Origin: Nostoc sp. NIES-3756
GTDB lineage: Bacteria; Cyanobacteriota; Cyanobacteriia; Cyanobacteriales; Nostocaceae
Assembly: GCF_001548375.1 (NCBI RefSeq)
Contig: NZ_AP017295.1
Location: 124,001 to 188,000 of the forward strand
Reading direction: 5' to 3'
Length of the DNA: 64,000 bases
Both the position numbers and the translations under genes were made by a program. A model generated the notes under the pieces. That model ran no database searches and was not told the DNA's origin. It worked only from the letters and a program-made list of their open reading frames with translations. The number at the start of each line of letters is the position of its first letter. The stretch's first letter is position 1. This document shows positions 27,388-37,121 of the stretch, in pieces.

Positions 27388-28839
27388 TTATCGTTTACTA
27401 TCTTCTGGTTGCCAGATATACCAGTTATACCAGTGACGCATTGCTAACCAAATTGCAGACATTAAACCTGCAACACTGAGGGTAAGACCACTGTAGGGTA
27501 CTAGTAACCCCAAAACAGGCAATACTCCACCAGCGATGGTACAGATAATGGCGGCGAGGGAAGCACTACGAGTAGAACCTAAACCCCAGGTTAAGGTAAG
27601 TAGGACAAGGGAAATCATTGTCCATGCCAACTGTGCATCCATGAAGCGGCTGAGGTAGGTTAAGGTTAATAGACAGGCAAAGTATATGCTACTAGCGATC
27701 GCTACATTCTTTAAACTCATTGGCAAAGATAAATATAGCAGCAATATCCACCATAAAAATAATGCTGGTGCTAATAATAATAAACGGGGAATAATTCCTG
27801 TTTGCCGAATCGGATTTGTATTAGTAAATACCCCAAACGGGTTTTTTACAGAAACATTATCATCGAATACCCAAGTGTATTGGGTGCTGCGTCCATCAAC
27901 CTTCGTTTCTTTAGGTACAACACCACTAGCAAAATCAGCACCAGCAAAATTAGCAACAGTTGTGAGGCGAAAGTTAGATAGTAACTGTCCGGCGCTATTG
28001 TAAACCCAGCGCGGCCCCCCTTGCGCCTGATAGGTAACACGCAAGTTAGTTTCTTGTCCTGGTTCGAGGCGGAAAGCAAAGCTGTAATTTCCTGGGTTGG
28101 CTGGTTCTAGCCTAGTGCGATCAGCTACGCTGGGCGGAACGCCATCGCCTCCGGCGGGGCGTAGCCCATCGCGCTCTACTTTATAGTTAGACAATAACGA
28201 GTAACCATTGAGTGGTGGTGCTTCAAAAAAGAAATCTTGAATGTCCTTGAGGCGATTGACTACTTTATAATCAGCAATGTAATCTACGCGATAAACTGCA
28301 CTACGTCCTTGCACATCTGTAGTTTGTTCAAGATTTACTTGAATTTGCGACCCCGACAACCCCAAAAAGCGGCTTACTTGCTGCGTATCATTAACTTTAA
28401 TTATTTTACCGTTAACTTGGGTAGTATAAGTATACGGTTCTTGCGTAACATAACGGACTTGCGGCGCAATTTGTTCTAATTTATCCCCAGCCACACTTTG
28501 AGCGACTTGAGCGACTTTTGCTTGTTCCCAGTGGTGATAACGATTGCTTAAGGTGGATGAGAGAAAAAATCCTACTACTAGTAAAATTAATACTAAAGTT
28601 AAATGTTGCAGTCCCTGCAACATTTGTGAGTAACGAATTGCCCACTCACCAATCAAGATACTTTGTTGTGACTGATTTTGTCGCAAAGCGAAACTCATAA
28701 GAGCGATCGCTACGCCCAAAGCTGTGACTAAAAATACTAATAATAGAGAAGTTGTAATTAATTGAGAACCAAGTTGGATTAACTGGGTTGGATGCGTTAA
28801 ATCAGGCAACCCTGGGATGCCTTGACTAGTAGGAGACAT
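27388..28839 (-). CDS. Multi-pass membrane protein of unknown function with in-frame palindromic insert
   Basis: 483 residues. Seen: a signal-like helix and a second helix near the N-terminus (TTSLLLVFLVTALGVAIALM, LTLVLILLVVGFFLSST), a large extramembrane middle part (about 110-345), then about six helices (LLLLAPALFLWWILLLYL, LAWTMISLVLLTLTWGL, GGVLPVLGLLVPYSGL and others). I do not recognise a named family; CreD-like inner-membrane proteins have a loosely similar layout. Oddity: ERDGLRPAGGDGVPPSVADRTRLEP in the middle is encoded by a GC-rich palindrome (28117-28172) that keeps the frame. It converges with the NB-ARC gene, with 5 bases between the stops. Confidence 0.8.
   Translation of the reverse strand: MSPTSQGIPGLPDLTHPTQLIQLGSQLITTSLLLVFLVTALGVAIALMSFALRQNQSQQSILIGEWAIRYSQMLQGLQHLTLVLILLVVGFFLSSTLSNRYHHWEQAKVAQVAQSVAGDKLEQIAPQVRYVTQEPYTYTTQVNGKIIKVNDTQQVSRFLGLSGSQIQVNLEQTTDVQGRSAVYRVDYIADYKVVNRLKDIQDFFFEAPPLNGYSLLSNYKVERDGLRPAGGDGVPPSVADRTRLEPANPGNYSFAFRLEPGQETNLRVTYQAQGGPRWVYNSAGQLLSNFRLTTVANFAGADFASGVVPKETKVDGRSTQYTWVFDDNVSVKNPFGVFTNTNPIRQTGIIPRLLLLAPALFLWWILLLYLSLPMSLKNVAIASSIYFACLLTLTYLSRFMDAQLAWTMISLVLLTLTWGLGSTRSASLAAIICTIAGGVLPVLGLLVPYSGLTLSVAGLMSAIWLAMRHWYNWYIWQPEDSKR
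28117..28172. repeat. GC-rich palindromic element inside a coding region
   Basis: GCGAT-CAG-CTACGC (28117-28130) is inverted as GCGTAG-CCC-ATCGC (28159-28172) around a GC-rich 28-base core. Composition differs sharply from the AT-rich gene around it. Relatives of this motif (GCGTTAGCGGAGCG and similar) are seen near 18100 and 35550. Confidence 0.8.
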
Positions 28840-28951
28840 TGTTTGTTTTTCATATATTTTAAATAATCAGACTGATGAAACATCTCAAAAGTTTCAGCAT
28901 AAAAATTCTCAACTCCTCTAAGAAATTGAGAAATACGACCATAAAAAATAA

Positions 28952-29338
28952 TTAATTATTGTTGCGATTACTTGCTACTCGGCAAACAATTTCCATAGAA
29001 GCCGCATCAGCAGTTTTAGGCTTGGGAAAAAGTTCCTGTTCAGTTTTATCTTCATTAGTTAACTTGCCATTAGGCGCATAAATAGATAATTTTTTAGAAA
29101 ATAATCTACTCTCATTACAGACTGCGTAAAGTCTTCTCGTAACTATACCATCACCCTGTTTCTGCACAAGCGTATAATTAGTGCCTTCTATAGATGATAA
29201 ATCTAAAGAGATAGAAAAACCATGACTATCAGCACCCACTGGAAGATAAAAATTGTTATTTTTTGTTTGGGCGATCGCCATACCACTAAATGATAGTGAA
29301 GTAATTATCATCAATCCACTTAATCGTTTTAGAAACAT
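28952..29338 (-). CDS. Small exported protein of unknown function
   Basis: 128 residues with a clear signal peptide, MFLKRLSGLMIITSLSFSGMAIAQ, and likely cleavage after AIA near residue 23. The mature part (about 105 residues) shows FSISLDLSSIEGTNYTLVQKQ, VTRRLYAVCNESRLF and a C-terminal MEIVCRVASN, with two Cys that could form a disulfide. No family recognised. It lies upstream of the multi-pass membrane protein in the same direction, 112 bases away, so they could be linked. Confidence 0.75.
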   Translation of the reverse strand: MFLKRLSGLMIITSLSFSGMAIAQTKNNNFYLPVGADSHGFSISLDLSSIEGTNYTLVQKQGDGIVTRRLYAVCNESRLFSKKLSIYAPNGKLTNEDKTEQELFPKPKTADAASMEIVCRVASNRNNN

Positions 29339-30112
29339 CGAATCTAAATTAGAAACTATATTTTATTTGTATTCATAAAAATTATTTTTTGGTGCTGTAA
29401 AATTACTAGAAATTAATACAATACCGATACAGTAGTTTCAACAATAATTAGTATTTTTCACAATAAAAAACTCTACTGTCAGTGGTCAATGGCTTTTATT
29501 GATCCGTTTAAAAAATACTTGCTGTTGAAATATGGTCTTATAGTAGTCCATAACAAAGAACTGACGACTAACAACTGATGCACACAATGCAAATAAAAAA
29601 CCGTAGCGGGAACACTACGGTTAATATGAGTGGACTACTGAACTCTAACCTTTGCAAAAACTCTGTGTCTTGCAAATTCAGCTCTTTACCTGTCTGTAAT
29701 CTCTTTGAAAATATAGTGTAGTCTTTATCAATAGATTCGTCATTACTGAATTAAGCAATTAATTATGGTGAATTTTCCATCTAAATTCTCTGTAATTTTT
29801 AATGTATATAGTAAAGTTAATTGATATAAAAATCTTATTTTTCAATGATATTGCTGAATGTTCTAAATCGTAAAAATACATTTAATAGTAAAAATATAGA
29901 TATTAACGTCAAAATTAATACAAATACATTTGAGCAAAATTAAGTAGAAAAAAATTCAACGCTTTAATTACGTCATAGGTGACAACCTATCAATTGAGAG
30001 TATTGTTGGTTTAATTGGTAAAAGTGATGGTGAATAGGTAATTTTCTTCATACCATCCGCAATGAGCAATTACCTATCACCAAACTCCACAGATACTATA
30101 GTGAAACTTATA
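29339..30112. other. Long intergenic region with a minus-strand terminator
   Basis: 774 very AT-rich bases, with no credible ORF. The only strong signal is the hairpin at 29599-29622. The part between 29623 and about 29760 could encode a small minus-strand RNA that ends at this hairpin; the rest shows nothing I can name. Confidence 0.5.
29588..29622 (-). terminator. Strong intrinsic terminator on the minus strand
   Basis: Read on the minus strand, AACCGTAG (complement of 29615-29622) pairs with CTACGGTT (complement of 29599-29606), an 8-bp GC-containing stem with an 8-base loop, followed directly by TTTTTTATTT. No gene lies within 490 bases upstream, so it ends either a long 3' UTR of the 30113-31645 gene or a small RNA. 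Confidence 0.75.
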
Positions 30113-31645
30113 TCATCTGGGTCTTCCTAATGTAGTAATATAAATTACCGCTTCGTCAGCAGGAATCCCTAGAACATCATTCACATGGTCATCAAAGAAG
30201 CCACCAATACCACTTACACCTAAGTTTAGATGAACTGCGGCTAAATTCAAACGTTGACCTAAATGTCCTGCATCCATGTGTAAATAACGATAAACTCGAT
30301 CGCCATATTGTGCGATCGCAGATTTGAGATCAGATGTATGGAAAATGACTGCGGCGGCATCTCTGCCAAGTTCCTGCCCTAAACAGAGGAAGTGTAATTC
30401 TCGGCGGAAGTTCTTAAACCGAATTTGTCTTAATTCTTGGGCTTTGGGTGCGTAATAGTAGCAACCAGCTTCCAGTCCTTTTACTCCGCACACAGCAATA
30501 AAAGTTTCTATTAAATTAAGATCAAAATAATCTGGAGAATTATCTAAATTTTGGTCAATATAATTTTGGGGTTGATAAGTAAAGTCTAGTAAAGCTTTGA
30601 GTTCATCAAAAGTTAGTTCCTCACCATTATAAGCACGGGTAGAGCGGCGCTTGTGCATGGTCATTTCCAAGTCCGCTAGTTTCTCTCCCCAGTATATGGG
30701 TGTGGTGGCGGTGGGAATTTTTAGACAAAAAGGGAAATTATATTTATCTTCTAGTGATCTTTCTTGTTTAACGGCTGGTAAATTCAGTTTGCCAGTGATA
30801 CCTGAGGAAATTCGGGTATGCCGATGAAAATACTTTAACAATTCACCATCAGGAATTTGTGGGTAGGTTGTTTCAGTGGCTGAGGGGAGGGCTGTACATC
30901 CCCGTGGTAAATTTTGTTTAATATCTAATAAGTCTGCCAAGGGTAAGACAGCGATCGCACCTTCTTGTAACGGGTCAATATAAAGTAGATCATTAACAGC
31001 TTCATCGACAAAGCCACCAATTAAGTGAGGACGATAATCAGCGATCGCAGATGCTAACTCAATATTACCTAAAAGATGCCCCGTATCTAGACAAATGCGG
31101 CGGTAAGCCCGGTCTTCATAACGCCAAGCTGAACGGTAAAAAACGGCTGTAACAACAATTGCTAATTGGGTATTTTCCAAAGACGGATGCCAGAAACAAG
31201 CCTCCTGCAAACTTTGCCAAACATCACTTTCCCAATAGTGCATTAAAGAGTGAGTCCGGCATTGATAGTTATACAGCCCTGGTGCTAATAGCGGCGTACC
31301 ACGGGACACCACATACACCTCCGCCGGATACAACCCCCCCGCACTAGGCGCAGCACGTAAATATACCGTGTTACCCATAGAAGGCATTCTTGCCGTCAAC
31401 CCATAACTGCGAAACAGCAACCGCGAAAGCCTTTGCCACCACTGACCATGAGAATCATTAACAAATGCCTCTGGTGGTTCTTGTAAGTAGGGCTTAAGGT
31501 CAATAGCCGAACCTATTTTATACTCCTTAAACGGCACTGGTTGTTTAGCCCAATCTAACCTCTGACTTTTGGAAGCAAGGGTCTCAGGGTCATATTTAGT
31601 ACGTTCATGATAATGTTGAGCGATCGACTGGTATATTTCTGGCAT
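30113..31645 (-). CDS. SagB/ThcOx-family dehydrogenase with two nitroreductase-like halves
   Basis: 510-residue flavoprotein-type protein made of two nitroreductase-fold halves in tandem. Seen: in the first half, YGLTARMPSMGNTVYLRAAPSAGGLYPAEVYVVS and DTGHLLGNIELASA; in the second half, MTMHKRRSTRAYNGEELTFDELKALLDFTY and HMDAGHLGQRLNLAAVHLNLGVSGIGGFFDDHVND. SagB/ThcOx members oxidise azoline rings in RiPP toxins, but many cyanobacterial ones stand alone, and no precursor peptide or cyclase gene lies nearby. So a RiPP role is not supported here; a general FMN oxidoreductase is equally likely. Confidence 0.9.
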   Translation of the reverse strand: MPEIYQSIAQHYHERTKYDPETLASKSQRLDWAKQPVPFKEYKIGSAIDLKPYLQEPPEAFVNDSHGQWWQRLSRLLFRSYGLTARMPSMGNTVYLRAAPSAGGLYPAEVYVVSRGTPLLAPGLYNYQCRTHSLMHYWESDVWQSLQEACFWHPSLENTQLAIVVTAVFYRSAWRYEDRAYRRICLDTGHLLGNIELASAIADYRPHLIGGFVDEAVNDLLYIDPLQEGAIAVLPLADLLDIKQNLPRGCTALPSATETTYPQIPDGELLKYFHRHTRISSGITGKLNLPAVKQERSLEDKYNFPFCLKIPTATTPIYWGEKLADLEMTMHKRRSTRAYNGEELTFDELKALLDFTYQPQNYIDQNLDNSPDYFDLNLIETFIAVCGVKGLEAGCYYYAPKAQELRQIRFKNFRRELHFLCLGQELGRDAAAVIFHTSDLKSAIAQYGDRVYRYLHMDAGHLGQRLNLAAVHLNLGVSGIGGFFDDHVNDVLGIPADEAVIYITTLGRPR

Positions 31646-31833
31646 AGTACTTTCAATACCCTTATGACATCCTCATTTTGATCTTGGCATTCATCAGTCC
31701 TATTGTTTAGTGTTAATTAGTACATTCCGTAAAATTACGATTGTATAGAAGGCAGTGGTTCGACTACGCTCACCAACCAGAGGCAGGAGGCAGAATAATT
31801 ACTAACTAATGACTAATGACCATTGACCACTGA

Positions 31834-32709
31834 CTAATGACTAACCACCCTATTGCGCCGCCAACGATAGAAGGCATAAGCCCCGCCAGCTAGAATTAAC
31901 AAGTAAGGACTGTAAACCATTAACCAAATACCCAATTTGAGTAGACCAACAGTAAAATTGCCCAAGGACTGGGTAGAATTATTCCAAGTTTCTTGGACTT
32001 GTGAACTTACACCACGTTGGGGACTGGAACTAGAAACAGCAGCTTCTAGCTTAAGGGTAATAGTTGAGTAGGCGACTTGATTTTGTAAGTTTTTTAATTG
32101 AGCATCAATTTGCTCTATAGATTGTCTAACATTGCTGAGTTCTTGGGCAACACTTAGTATATCTCTGACTGAACCTGCCCGATCCATAATTTTTTGTAAA
32201 TTTGACTCGGTTTTGCGTAGGTTGCTTAACCTTGCTTGAACATCCACTAATTGGCTACCAACATCTTCTGCCGTAATATTACGGTTTTCCACTGTACCTA
32301 ATTTAGCCAATTCTTCCAAAGTTGATTCCAGTAAATTCTGTGGTACTCTTAGCTGTATTGAGGCAGTATGACGAGAATCTTCTTCTGTAGGTTGTTGTTC
32401 ATTGAGACCTATTAAGTCTCCCTGCTGGCGACTAATAATTTGTGTAACAGTATCAATACTTTTATCTACCGAATTGACAATCACCGTCATTGCCGCTTTT
32501 TTAATGAGTTGCGGACGAGAACGGGGAGCTTGTGCAGCTTGGGCTTTCTGTCCCACATTATTAGCAACCTCAGGTGCAGATGCAGGTACAGGTGCTGACG
32601 CTTGACTTTCAGGTGAAGGAGCATAACCGCAACTAGTAAAAATCACTCCCCCTACTAGCACACTCAGCAATAAACCAGACTTACGTATTAAGTTACCAGT
32701 CTTTTTCAT
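31834..32709 (-). CDS. DUF4349-domain lipoprotein
   Basis: 291 residues. Seen: signal peptide with lipobox GVIFTSC (Cys27); a disordered Ala/Pro/Ser linker; the DUF4349 core LIKKAAMTVIVNSVDKSIDTVTQIISRQQGDLIGLNEQQ; a coiled coil (TESNLQKIMDRAGSVRDILSVAQELSNVRQSIEQIDAQLKNLQNQ); and a C-terminal membrane helix (LGIWLMVYSPYLLILAGGAYAFYRW) with a basic end. So it is anchored at both ends to membrane. Function unknown. It is divergent from gatA, and the 169-base gap holds both promoters. Confidence 0.9.
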   Translation of the reverse strand: MKKTGNLIRKSGLLLSVLVGGVIFTSCGYAPSPESQASAPVPASAPEVANNVGQKAQAAQAPRSRPQLIKKAAMTVIVNSVDKSIDTVTQIISRQQGDLIGLNEQQPTEEDSRHTASIQLRVPQNLLESTLEELAKLGTVENRNITAEDVGSQLVDVQARLSNLRKTESNLQKIMDRAGSVRDILSVAQELSNVRQSIEQIDAQLKNLQNQVAYSTITLKLEAAVSSSSPQRGVSSQVQETWNNSTQSLGNFTVGLLKLGIWLMVYSPYLLILAGGAYAFYRWRRNRVVSH

Positions 32710-32878
32710 AATCCAACTCCAGATACTTGGAATTAACTACAAGTATTACTAAGGCAAATCCTAAACTTGGGATTGTTGCATTTTATGTAACGTCTAGTTG
32801 TCAGTTGACTATGGACTAATGACCAATCCCACCCAATATGTACTAAAATCAATGACTTGAGTCACTAAGAGAGCAATC

Positions 32879-34339
32879 ATGGCATCCATCCGCGAGTTGC
32901 ACGAACAGCTAGTTAAAAAAGAACGTTCTGCCGTTGAAATTACCCAAGAAACTTTAGACCGTATTCAAAATCTAGAGCCGAAACTGCATAGTTTCTTACA
33001 TGTAACGGCACAGCAGGCGTTAGAACAGGCTCGTGCTGTGGATGCTAAAATTGCCGCAGGTGAGGAAATTGGGCTTTTAGCGGGGATTCCTATCGGCGTT
33101 AAGGATAATATGTGTACCAAGGGTATCCCTACTACCTGCGCCTCGAAGATGTTGGAAAATTTTGTGCCGCCTTACGAGTCTACTGTGACACAAAAGCTAC
33201 TAGATACAGGGGCGGTAGTGGTTGGGAAAACCAATCTAGATGAGTTTGCAATGGGTGGTTCTACTGAAAATTCTGCCTATTACAACACAGCGAATCCTTG
33301 GGATCTATCAAGAGTTCCTGGCGGTTCTTCTGGTGGTTCAGCTGCGGCTGTGGCGGCTGAAGAATGTGTGGTATCACTGGGTTCTGACACTGGTGGTTCC
33401 ATCCGTCAACCTGCTTCTTATTGTGGTGTGGTAGGGCTAAAACCAACCTACGGGCTAGTTTCACGTTATGGTCTGGTAGCTTTTGCTTCATCTTTGGATC
33501 AAATTGGCCCCTTTGCTCGCTCGGTAGAAGATGCAGCGATATTATTACAGGCGATCGCAGGTTACGATTCTAAAGACTCCACCAGTTTAAAAGTAGATAT
33601 CCCTGACTACGTAGCCAGCCTCAAACCAGACCTCAAGGCTAGAGGTAAACTCAGAATTGGTGTGATCAAAGAAACTTTTGGTGAAGGTTTAGACTCTGTT
33701 GTCGAACAAGCTGTTACCAAAGCAATTGAACAATTACAAAATTTAGGCGCGGAAATTCATGTAATTTCTTGTCCTAACTTCCGTTATGGCTTACCCAGCT
33801 ACTACATCATCGCCCCATCAGAAGCCTCTGCCAACCTCGCCCGTTACGATGGCGTAAAATACGGCTGGCGTGCGCCGGAGGGAGATAACCTACTTTCCAT
33901 GTACACACGCACCCGCGCCACTGGTTTTGGAGCAGAAGTCAAGCGGCGGATTATGATTGGTACTTACGCCCTTTCTGCTGGTTATTACGATGCTTACTAT
34001 CTCAAAGCCCAAAAAGTGCGTACTTTGATTAAGCAGGACTTTGACAATGCGTTTAAAAATGTGGACGTTTTAGTTTCTCCCACCGCACCCACAACCGCAT
34101 TTAAAGCAGGAGAGAAAACTGCTGACCCCATCAGTATGTACTTGAATGACTTGATGACTATTCCCGTCAACTTAGCTGGTTTACCCGGTTTAAGCGTTCC
34201 CTGTGGTTTTGATGACCAAGGTTTACCAATTGGCTTACAACTAATTGGTAAAGTCCTCAGAGAAGACCAACTATTACAAGTAGCCTATGCTTACGAACAG
34301 TCTACTACTTGGCATCAAAGTCAGCCGAAAATTTCTTAG
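32879..34339 (+). CDS. gatA: Asp-tRNA(Asn)/Glu-tRNA(Gln) amidotransferase subunit A
   Basis: Glutaminase subunit of GatCAB, which turns Glu-tRNA(Gln) into Gln-tRNA(Gln). 486 residues, normal length. Seen: the amidase signature with catalytic Lys75 in GIPIGVKDN, Ser150 in [15 protein letters not shown] and nucleophile Ser174 in [13 protein letters not shown], all conserved. The conserved C-terminal [13 protein letters not shown] and [16 protein letters not shown] are also present. gatB and gatC are not in the window, which is common in cyanobacteria. Confidence 0.98.
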   Translation: MASIRELHEQLVKKERSAVEITQETLDRIQNLEPKLHSFLHVTAQQALEQARAVDAKIAAGEEIGLLAGIPIGVKDNMCTKGIPTTCASKMLENFVPPYESTVTQKLLDTGAVVVGKTNLDEFAMGGSTENSAYYNTANPWDLSRVPGGSSGGSAAAVAAEECVVSLGSDTGGSIRQPASYCGVVGLKPTYGLVSRYGLVAFASSLDQIGPFARSVEDAAILLQAIAGYDSKDSTSLKVDIPDYVASLKPDLKARGKLRIGVIKETFGEGLDSVVEQAVTKAIEQLQNLGAEIHVISCPNFRYGLPSYYIIAPSEASANLARYDGVKYGWRAPEGDNLLSMYTRTRATGFGAEVKRRIMIGTYALSAGYYDAYYLKAQKVRTLIKQDFDNAFKNVDVLVSPTAPTTAFKAGEKTADPISMYLNDLMTIPVNLAGLPGLSVPCGFDDQGLPIGLQLIGKVLREDQLLQVAYAYEQSTTWHQSQPKIS

Positions 34340-34362
34340 TGGTCATTAGTCAACAGTCATTA

Positions 34363-34446
<84 letters not shown>

Positions 34447-35310
34447 CTATTGACTAACAACTTCCGGCGTATATGTTACCTCTTTCACACGACCATTAGC
34501 ACCTAAAACTTGTGCAGGTTTTTCGTTGACGGAAATTAATACAGCGCCTGCGTTACCGGAACGTACAGTTAACTGTTTTGTTGCTGTCCAAGTTCTGCGT
34601 TCTCCTTTAGTCAATTCACCGACGAACTCTGTTTTACCATCGGCTGTTACTTGTAACCATGAATTACCTTGGAGTTCTAATGTAACGGCTACGGGTGCAT
34701 TAGGGTCGCTTTCAGTGCTAGGTGTGGCTGATGGGGTGGCTGTAGGACTTTCAGCTAAGGTTGTGGGTGCTGGGGTAGTATTTTGTGAGTCGGTAACTAT
34801 TGCGTCTGGTGTTGCGGATGGAGATGCGACTGTAAGGGGTGAGGGGTTGGTTTGAATTGGTTTAGTAGCTGCTGAGTCTTGTTTGGCGAAAGATTGAGTG
34901 ATGAGTTTGGGATTGAGTGTATAAACAAGTGTGATCGCTGCACCTGCTATTAATACAATGAAAGGGACGAAAAGAGGAATCCTGATATTGGGTCTTTTTC
35001 TTACATGTTCAGTTTCTTCATGATGAGATTCTTGAGTAGTTACAGGTGCTGCGTTGAGATTAAAGCTTTTAGACAAAGCCTGTCCATCTAACCCCAAGAT
35101 ATCTGCATAACGACGAATAAATCCTTGGACATACACTGGTTCAGGTAATTCTGTAAATTTACCTGCATCTAGGGCTTGGAGGAAATATAGTCTAATATTG
35201 GTTTTAGCTGCTACTTCTTCTATACGTATACCTTTTTCTTGTCTTACCTGGAGTAAATATTTACTTATTTCTTTAAGTTGTTGTTCTTGAGCCTCATTTA
35301 ATAGGTTCAC
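34447..35310 (-). CDS. rodZ: RodZ-like helix-turn-helix membrane protein
   Basis: 287 residues with the RodZ layout. Seen: an N-terminal HTH of the Xre type (LKEISKYLLQVRQEKGIRIEEVAAKTNIRLYFLQALDAG, then YVQGFIRRYADILGLD), a membrane helix (IRIPLFVPFIVLIAGAAITLVYTL), a low-complexity Ala/Thr/Pro/Ser linker, and a C-terminal beta domain of DUF4115 type (VTLELQGNSWLQVTADGKTEFVGELTKGERRTW). In other bacteria RodZ links MreB filaments to the cell wall synthesis machinery. The gene stands alone, with no shape genes nearby, so the symbol is by domain order. Confidence 0.85.
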   Translation of the reverse strand: MNLLNEAQEQQLKEISKYLLQVRQEKGIRIEEVAAKTNIRLYFLQALDAGKFTELPEPVYVQGFIRRYADILGLDGQALSKSFNLNAAPVTTQESHHEETEHVRKRPNIRIPLFVPFIVLIAGAAITLVYTLNPKLITQSFAKQDSAATKPIQTNPSPLTVASPSATPDAIVTDSQNTTPAPTTLAESPTATPSATPSTESDPNAPVAVTLELQGNSWLQVTADGKTEFVGELTKGERRTWTATKQLTVRSGNAGAVLISVNEKPAQVLGANGRVKEVTYTPEVVSQ

Positions 35311-35834
35311 GCTCTTCTCCTAAAATAAGCTAATGTTTACTATTTCACAGTGATATTACTTAGATACAGTAAATATTGTTACTATATTTATGAAATAAAT
35401 TTTGTAGTCAGTTTAATTTTAATAGTAAATTCCGAACGCAGAATATTAAACTCTATTGCTAAGTAGAGAAGTATTTTATCAGTAAGTTAGGTAAATCTAT
35501 TCACGGTAACAGTGGGATGCAATTGAGACAAATAATTGCTATTAGCGGTAGCGGCGCGTTTAGCGCGTGAGGAGTGCTAAGTGAGGAGTTGTGAGTATGA
35601 ATTTCTCCGTTATCTTCCTTGTCTCCCTTCTCTCCCTCCTGCCTCCTGCCTTCTGCTATATATCGAATGGTGGTTGCAAAAATTGTTCACTACTTTTTTG
35701 TACACTAACTAAAATTGCATTTTTTTCTGAGATTGGTACATTAGTTACAGGCGGCAAACCTGGAAAATGATATCTGTCTGCCGCATTCGGCTCATATTTT
35801 TGTCAACCCTTCAATTATCTGTAGTTTTAAGCTT
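35311..35834. other. Divergent gap with palindrome and heptamer repeats
   Basis: 524 bases between the RodZ-like gene and the transaminase. It holds a GC-rich palindrome (GCGCGTTTAGCGCG, near 35554) and a pyrimidine-rich STRR stretch (about 35600-35660). The part near 35311-35500 is AT-rich and should carry the promoter of the RodZ-like gene. No ORF. Confidence 0.5.
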
Positions 35835-37118
35835 ATGAACCCTGCCCTAACTAAAATTGGCGATCAAATGTCCAACTTGACTGGTGTACGAGCGATTATG
35901 AAGGACATTATCGAAACGTTGCAGTCTGGAGGAGGGCAGGATTTAATTAATTTGAGTGCGGGTAATCCGTTGATATTACCAGAAGTAGAGCAGTTGTGGC
36001 GGGATTGCACTGTAGAGCTTCTGGCTAGTTCAGAATATGGCGAAGTGGTTTGTCGTTATGGCTCTAGTCAAGGCTATGCGCCTTTAATTGAGGCGGTTGT
36101 GAAAGATTTTAACCGTCGTTATGGTCTAAATTTAACCGATCGCAATGTTCTGATCACTCCCGGTAGTCAAACTCTGTACTTTTACGCTGCTAATGCTTTT
36201 GGTGGTTATACTAGCGACGGTGGACTCAAGCAGATTGTCTTACCCCTGAGTCCCGATTACACTGGTTACGGTGGCATTTGTCTAGTTCCTGAAGCTTTGG
36301 TTGCCTACAAGCCAGCTTTAGATATTGATGCGGCTGCTCATAGTTTTAAATATCGCCCCGATTTTAGCCAGCTATCAATTAACGAGAGTACAGGTTGCGT
36401 TATTTTCTCTCGCCCTTGTAACCCTACTGGCAACGTCCTCACAGATGAAGAGGTAAGAAAAATCGCTGCCCTGGCTGCGCCTTATAATGTGCCAGTATTA
36501 ATTGATTCGGCTTATGCTCCCCCATTCCCAGCCTTGAATTTTACGGATATGTCGCTGATTTTTGGAGAAAATATTCTCCACTGTACCAGCTTATCTAAGG
36601 CGGGTTTACCAGGGGAAAGAATTGGTATTGCCATCGGTAATGAAAGGCTAATTCAAGTTTTAGAGTCTTTCCAAACTAACGCTAGTTTACACTCCTCGCG
36701 TTATGGACAAGCGATCGCCGCCCGGGCAATTAACTCTGGTGCGCTGGCACAAATAGCTGAACAAGTCATTCGTCCTTTCTATCAAAACAAATTTACCATT
36801 GTCGAAAATGCTTTAGAAGCAGCCATGCCCAAGGATTTACCTTGGTTCCTCCATCGTGGTGAAGGGGCAATTTTTAGTTGGCTATGGTTACAAGACTTAC
36901 CCATTACCGACTGGGAACTGTACCAAGAACTCAAAAAAGTAGGCGTAATTGTTGTCCCTGGCAGTACATTCTTCCCTGGCTTAAAAGAAGAATGGGCGCA
37001 TAAACACCAATGTATTCGTATTAGCTTGACTGGTAGCGATGCAGAAATCGCCCTGGGTATGCAGCGCCTAGCCAAAGCAGTTGAACAAATTTATCAAAGT
37101 GCAGTCGTCAGTGCATAA
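35835..37118 (+). CDS. avtA: Valine-pyruvate transaminase-like PLP enzyme
   Basis: 427-residue fold-type I aminotransferase. Seen: N-terminal NPALTKIGDQMSNLTGVRAIMKDI and LINLSAGNPLILPEVEQLW, typical of valine-pyruvate aminotransferase; PLP contacts NPTGNVL and DSAYAPPFP; the Schiff-base Lys in HCTSLSKAGLPGERIG; and the C-terminal carboxylate-binding Arg in CIRISLTG. It would convert 2-oxoisovalerate to valine with alanine as amino donor. It ends 3 bases before the rimM start, so the two are probably co-transcribed. Substrate is by family, not proven. Confidence 0.9.
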   Translation: MNPALTKIGDQMSNLTGVRAIMKDIIETLQSGGGQDLINLSAGNPLILPEVEQLWRDCTVELLASSEYGEVVCRYGSSQGYAPLIEAVVKDFNRRYGLNLTDRNVLITPGSQTLYFYAANAFGGYTSDGGLKQIVLPLSPDYTGYGGICLVPEALVAYKPALDIDAAAHSFKYRPDFSQLSINESTGCVIFSRPCNPTGNVLTDEEVRKIAALAAPYNVPVLIDSAYAPPFPALNFTDMSLIFGENILHCTSLSKAGLPGERIGIAIGNERLIQVLESFQTNASLHSSRYGQAIAARAINSGALAQIAEQVIRPFYQNKFTIVENALEAAMPKDLPWFLHRGEGAIFSWLWLQDLPITDWELYQELKKVGVIVVPGSTFFPGLKEEWAHKHQCIRISLTGSDAEIALGMQRLAKAVEQIYQSAVVSA

Positions 37119-37121
37119 GTA

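Noticed and set aside
30113..31645. RiPP (azoline) biosynthesis locus because of a SagB-like enzyme
   Set aside because: No precursor peptide, SagC/SagD cyclase or transporter in the flanking 10 kb.
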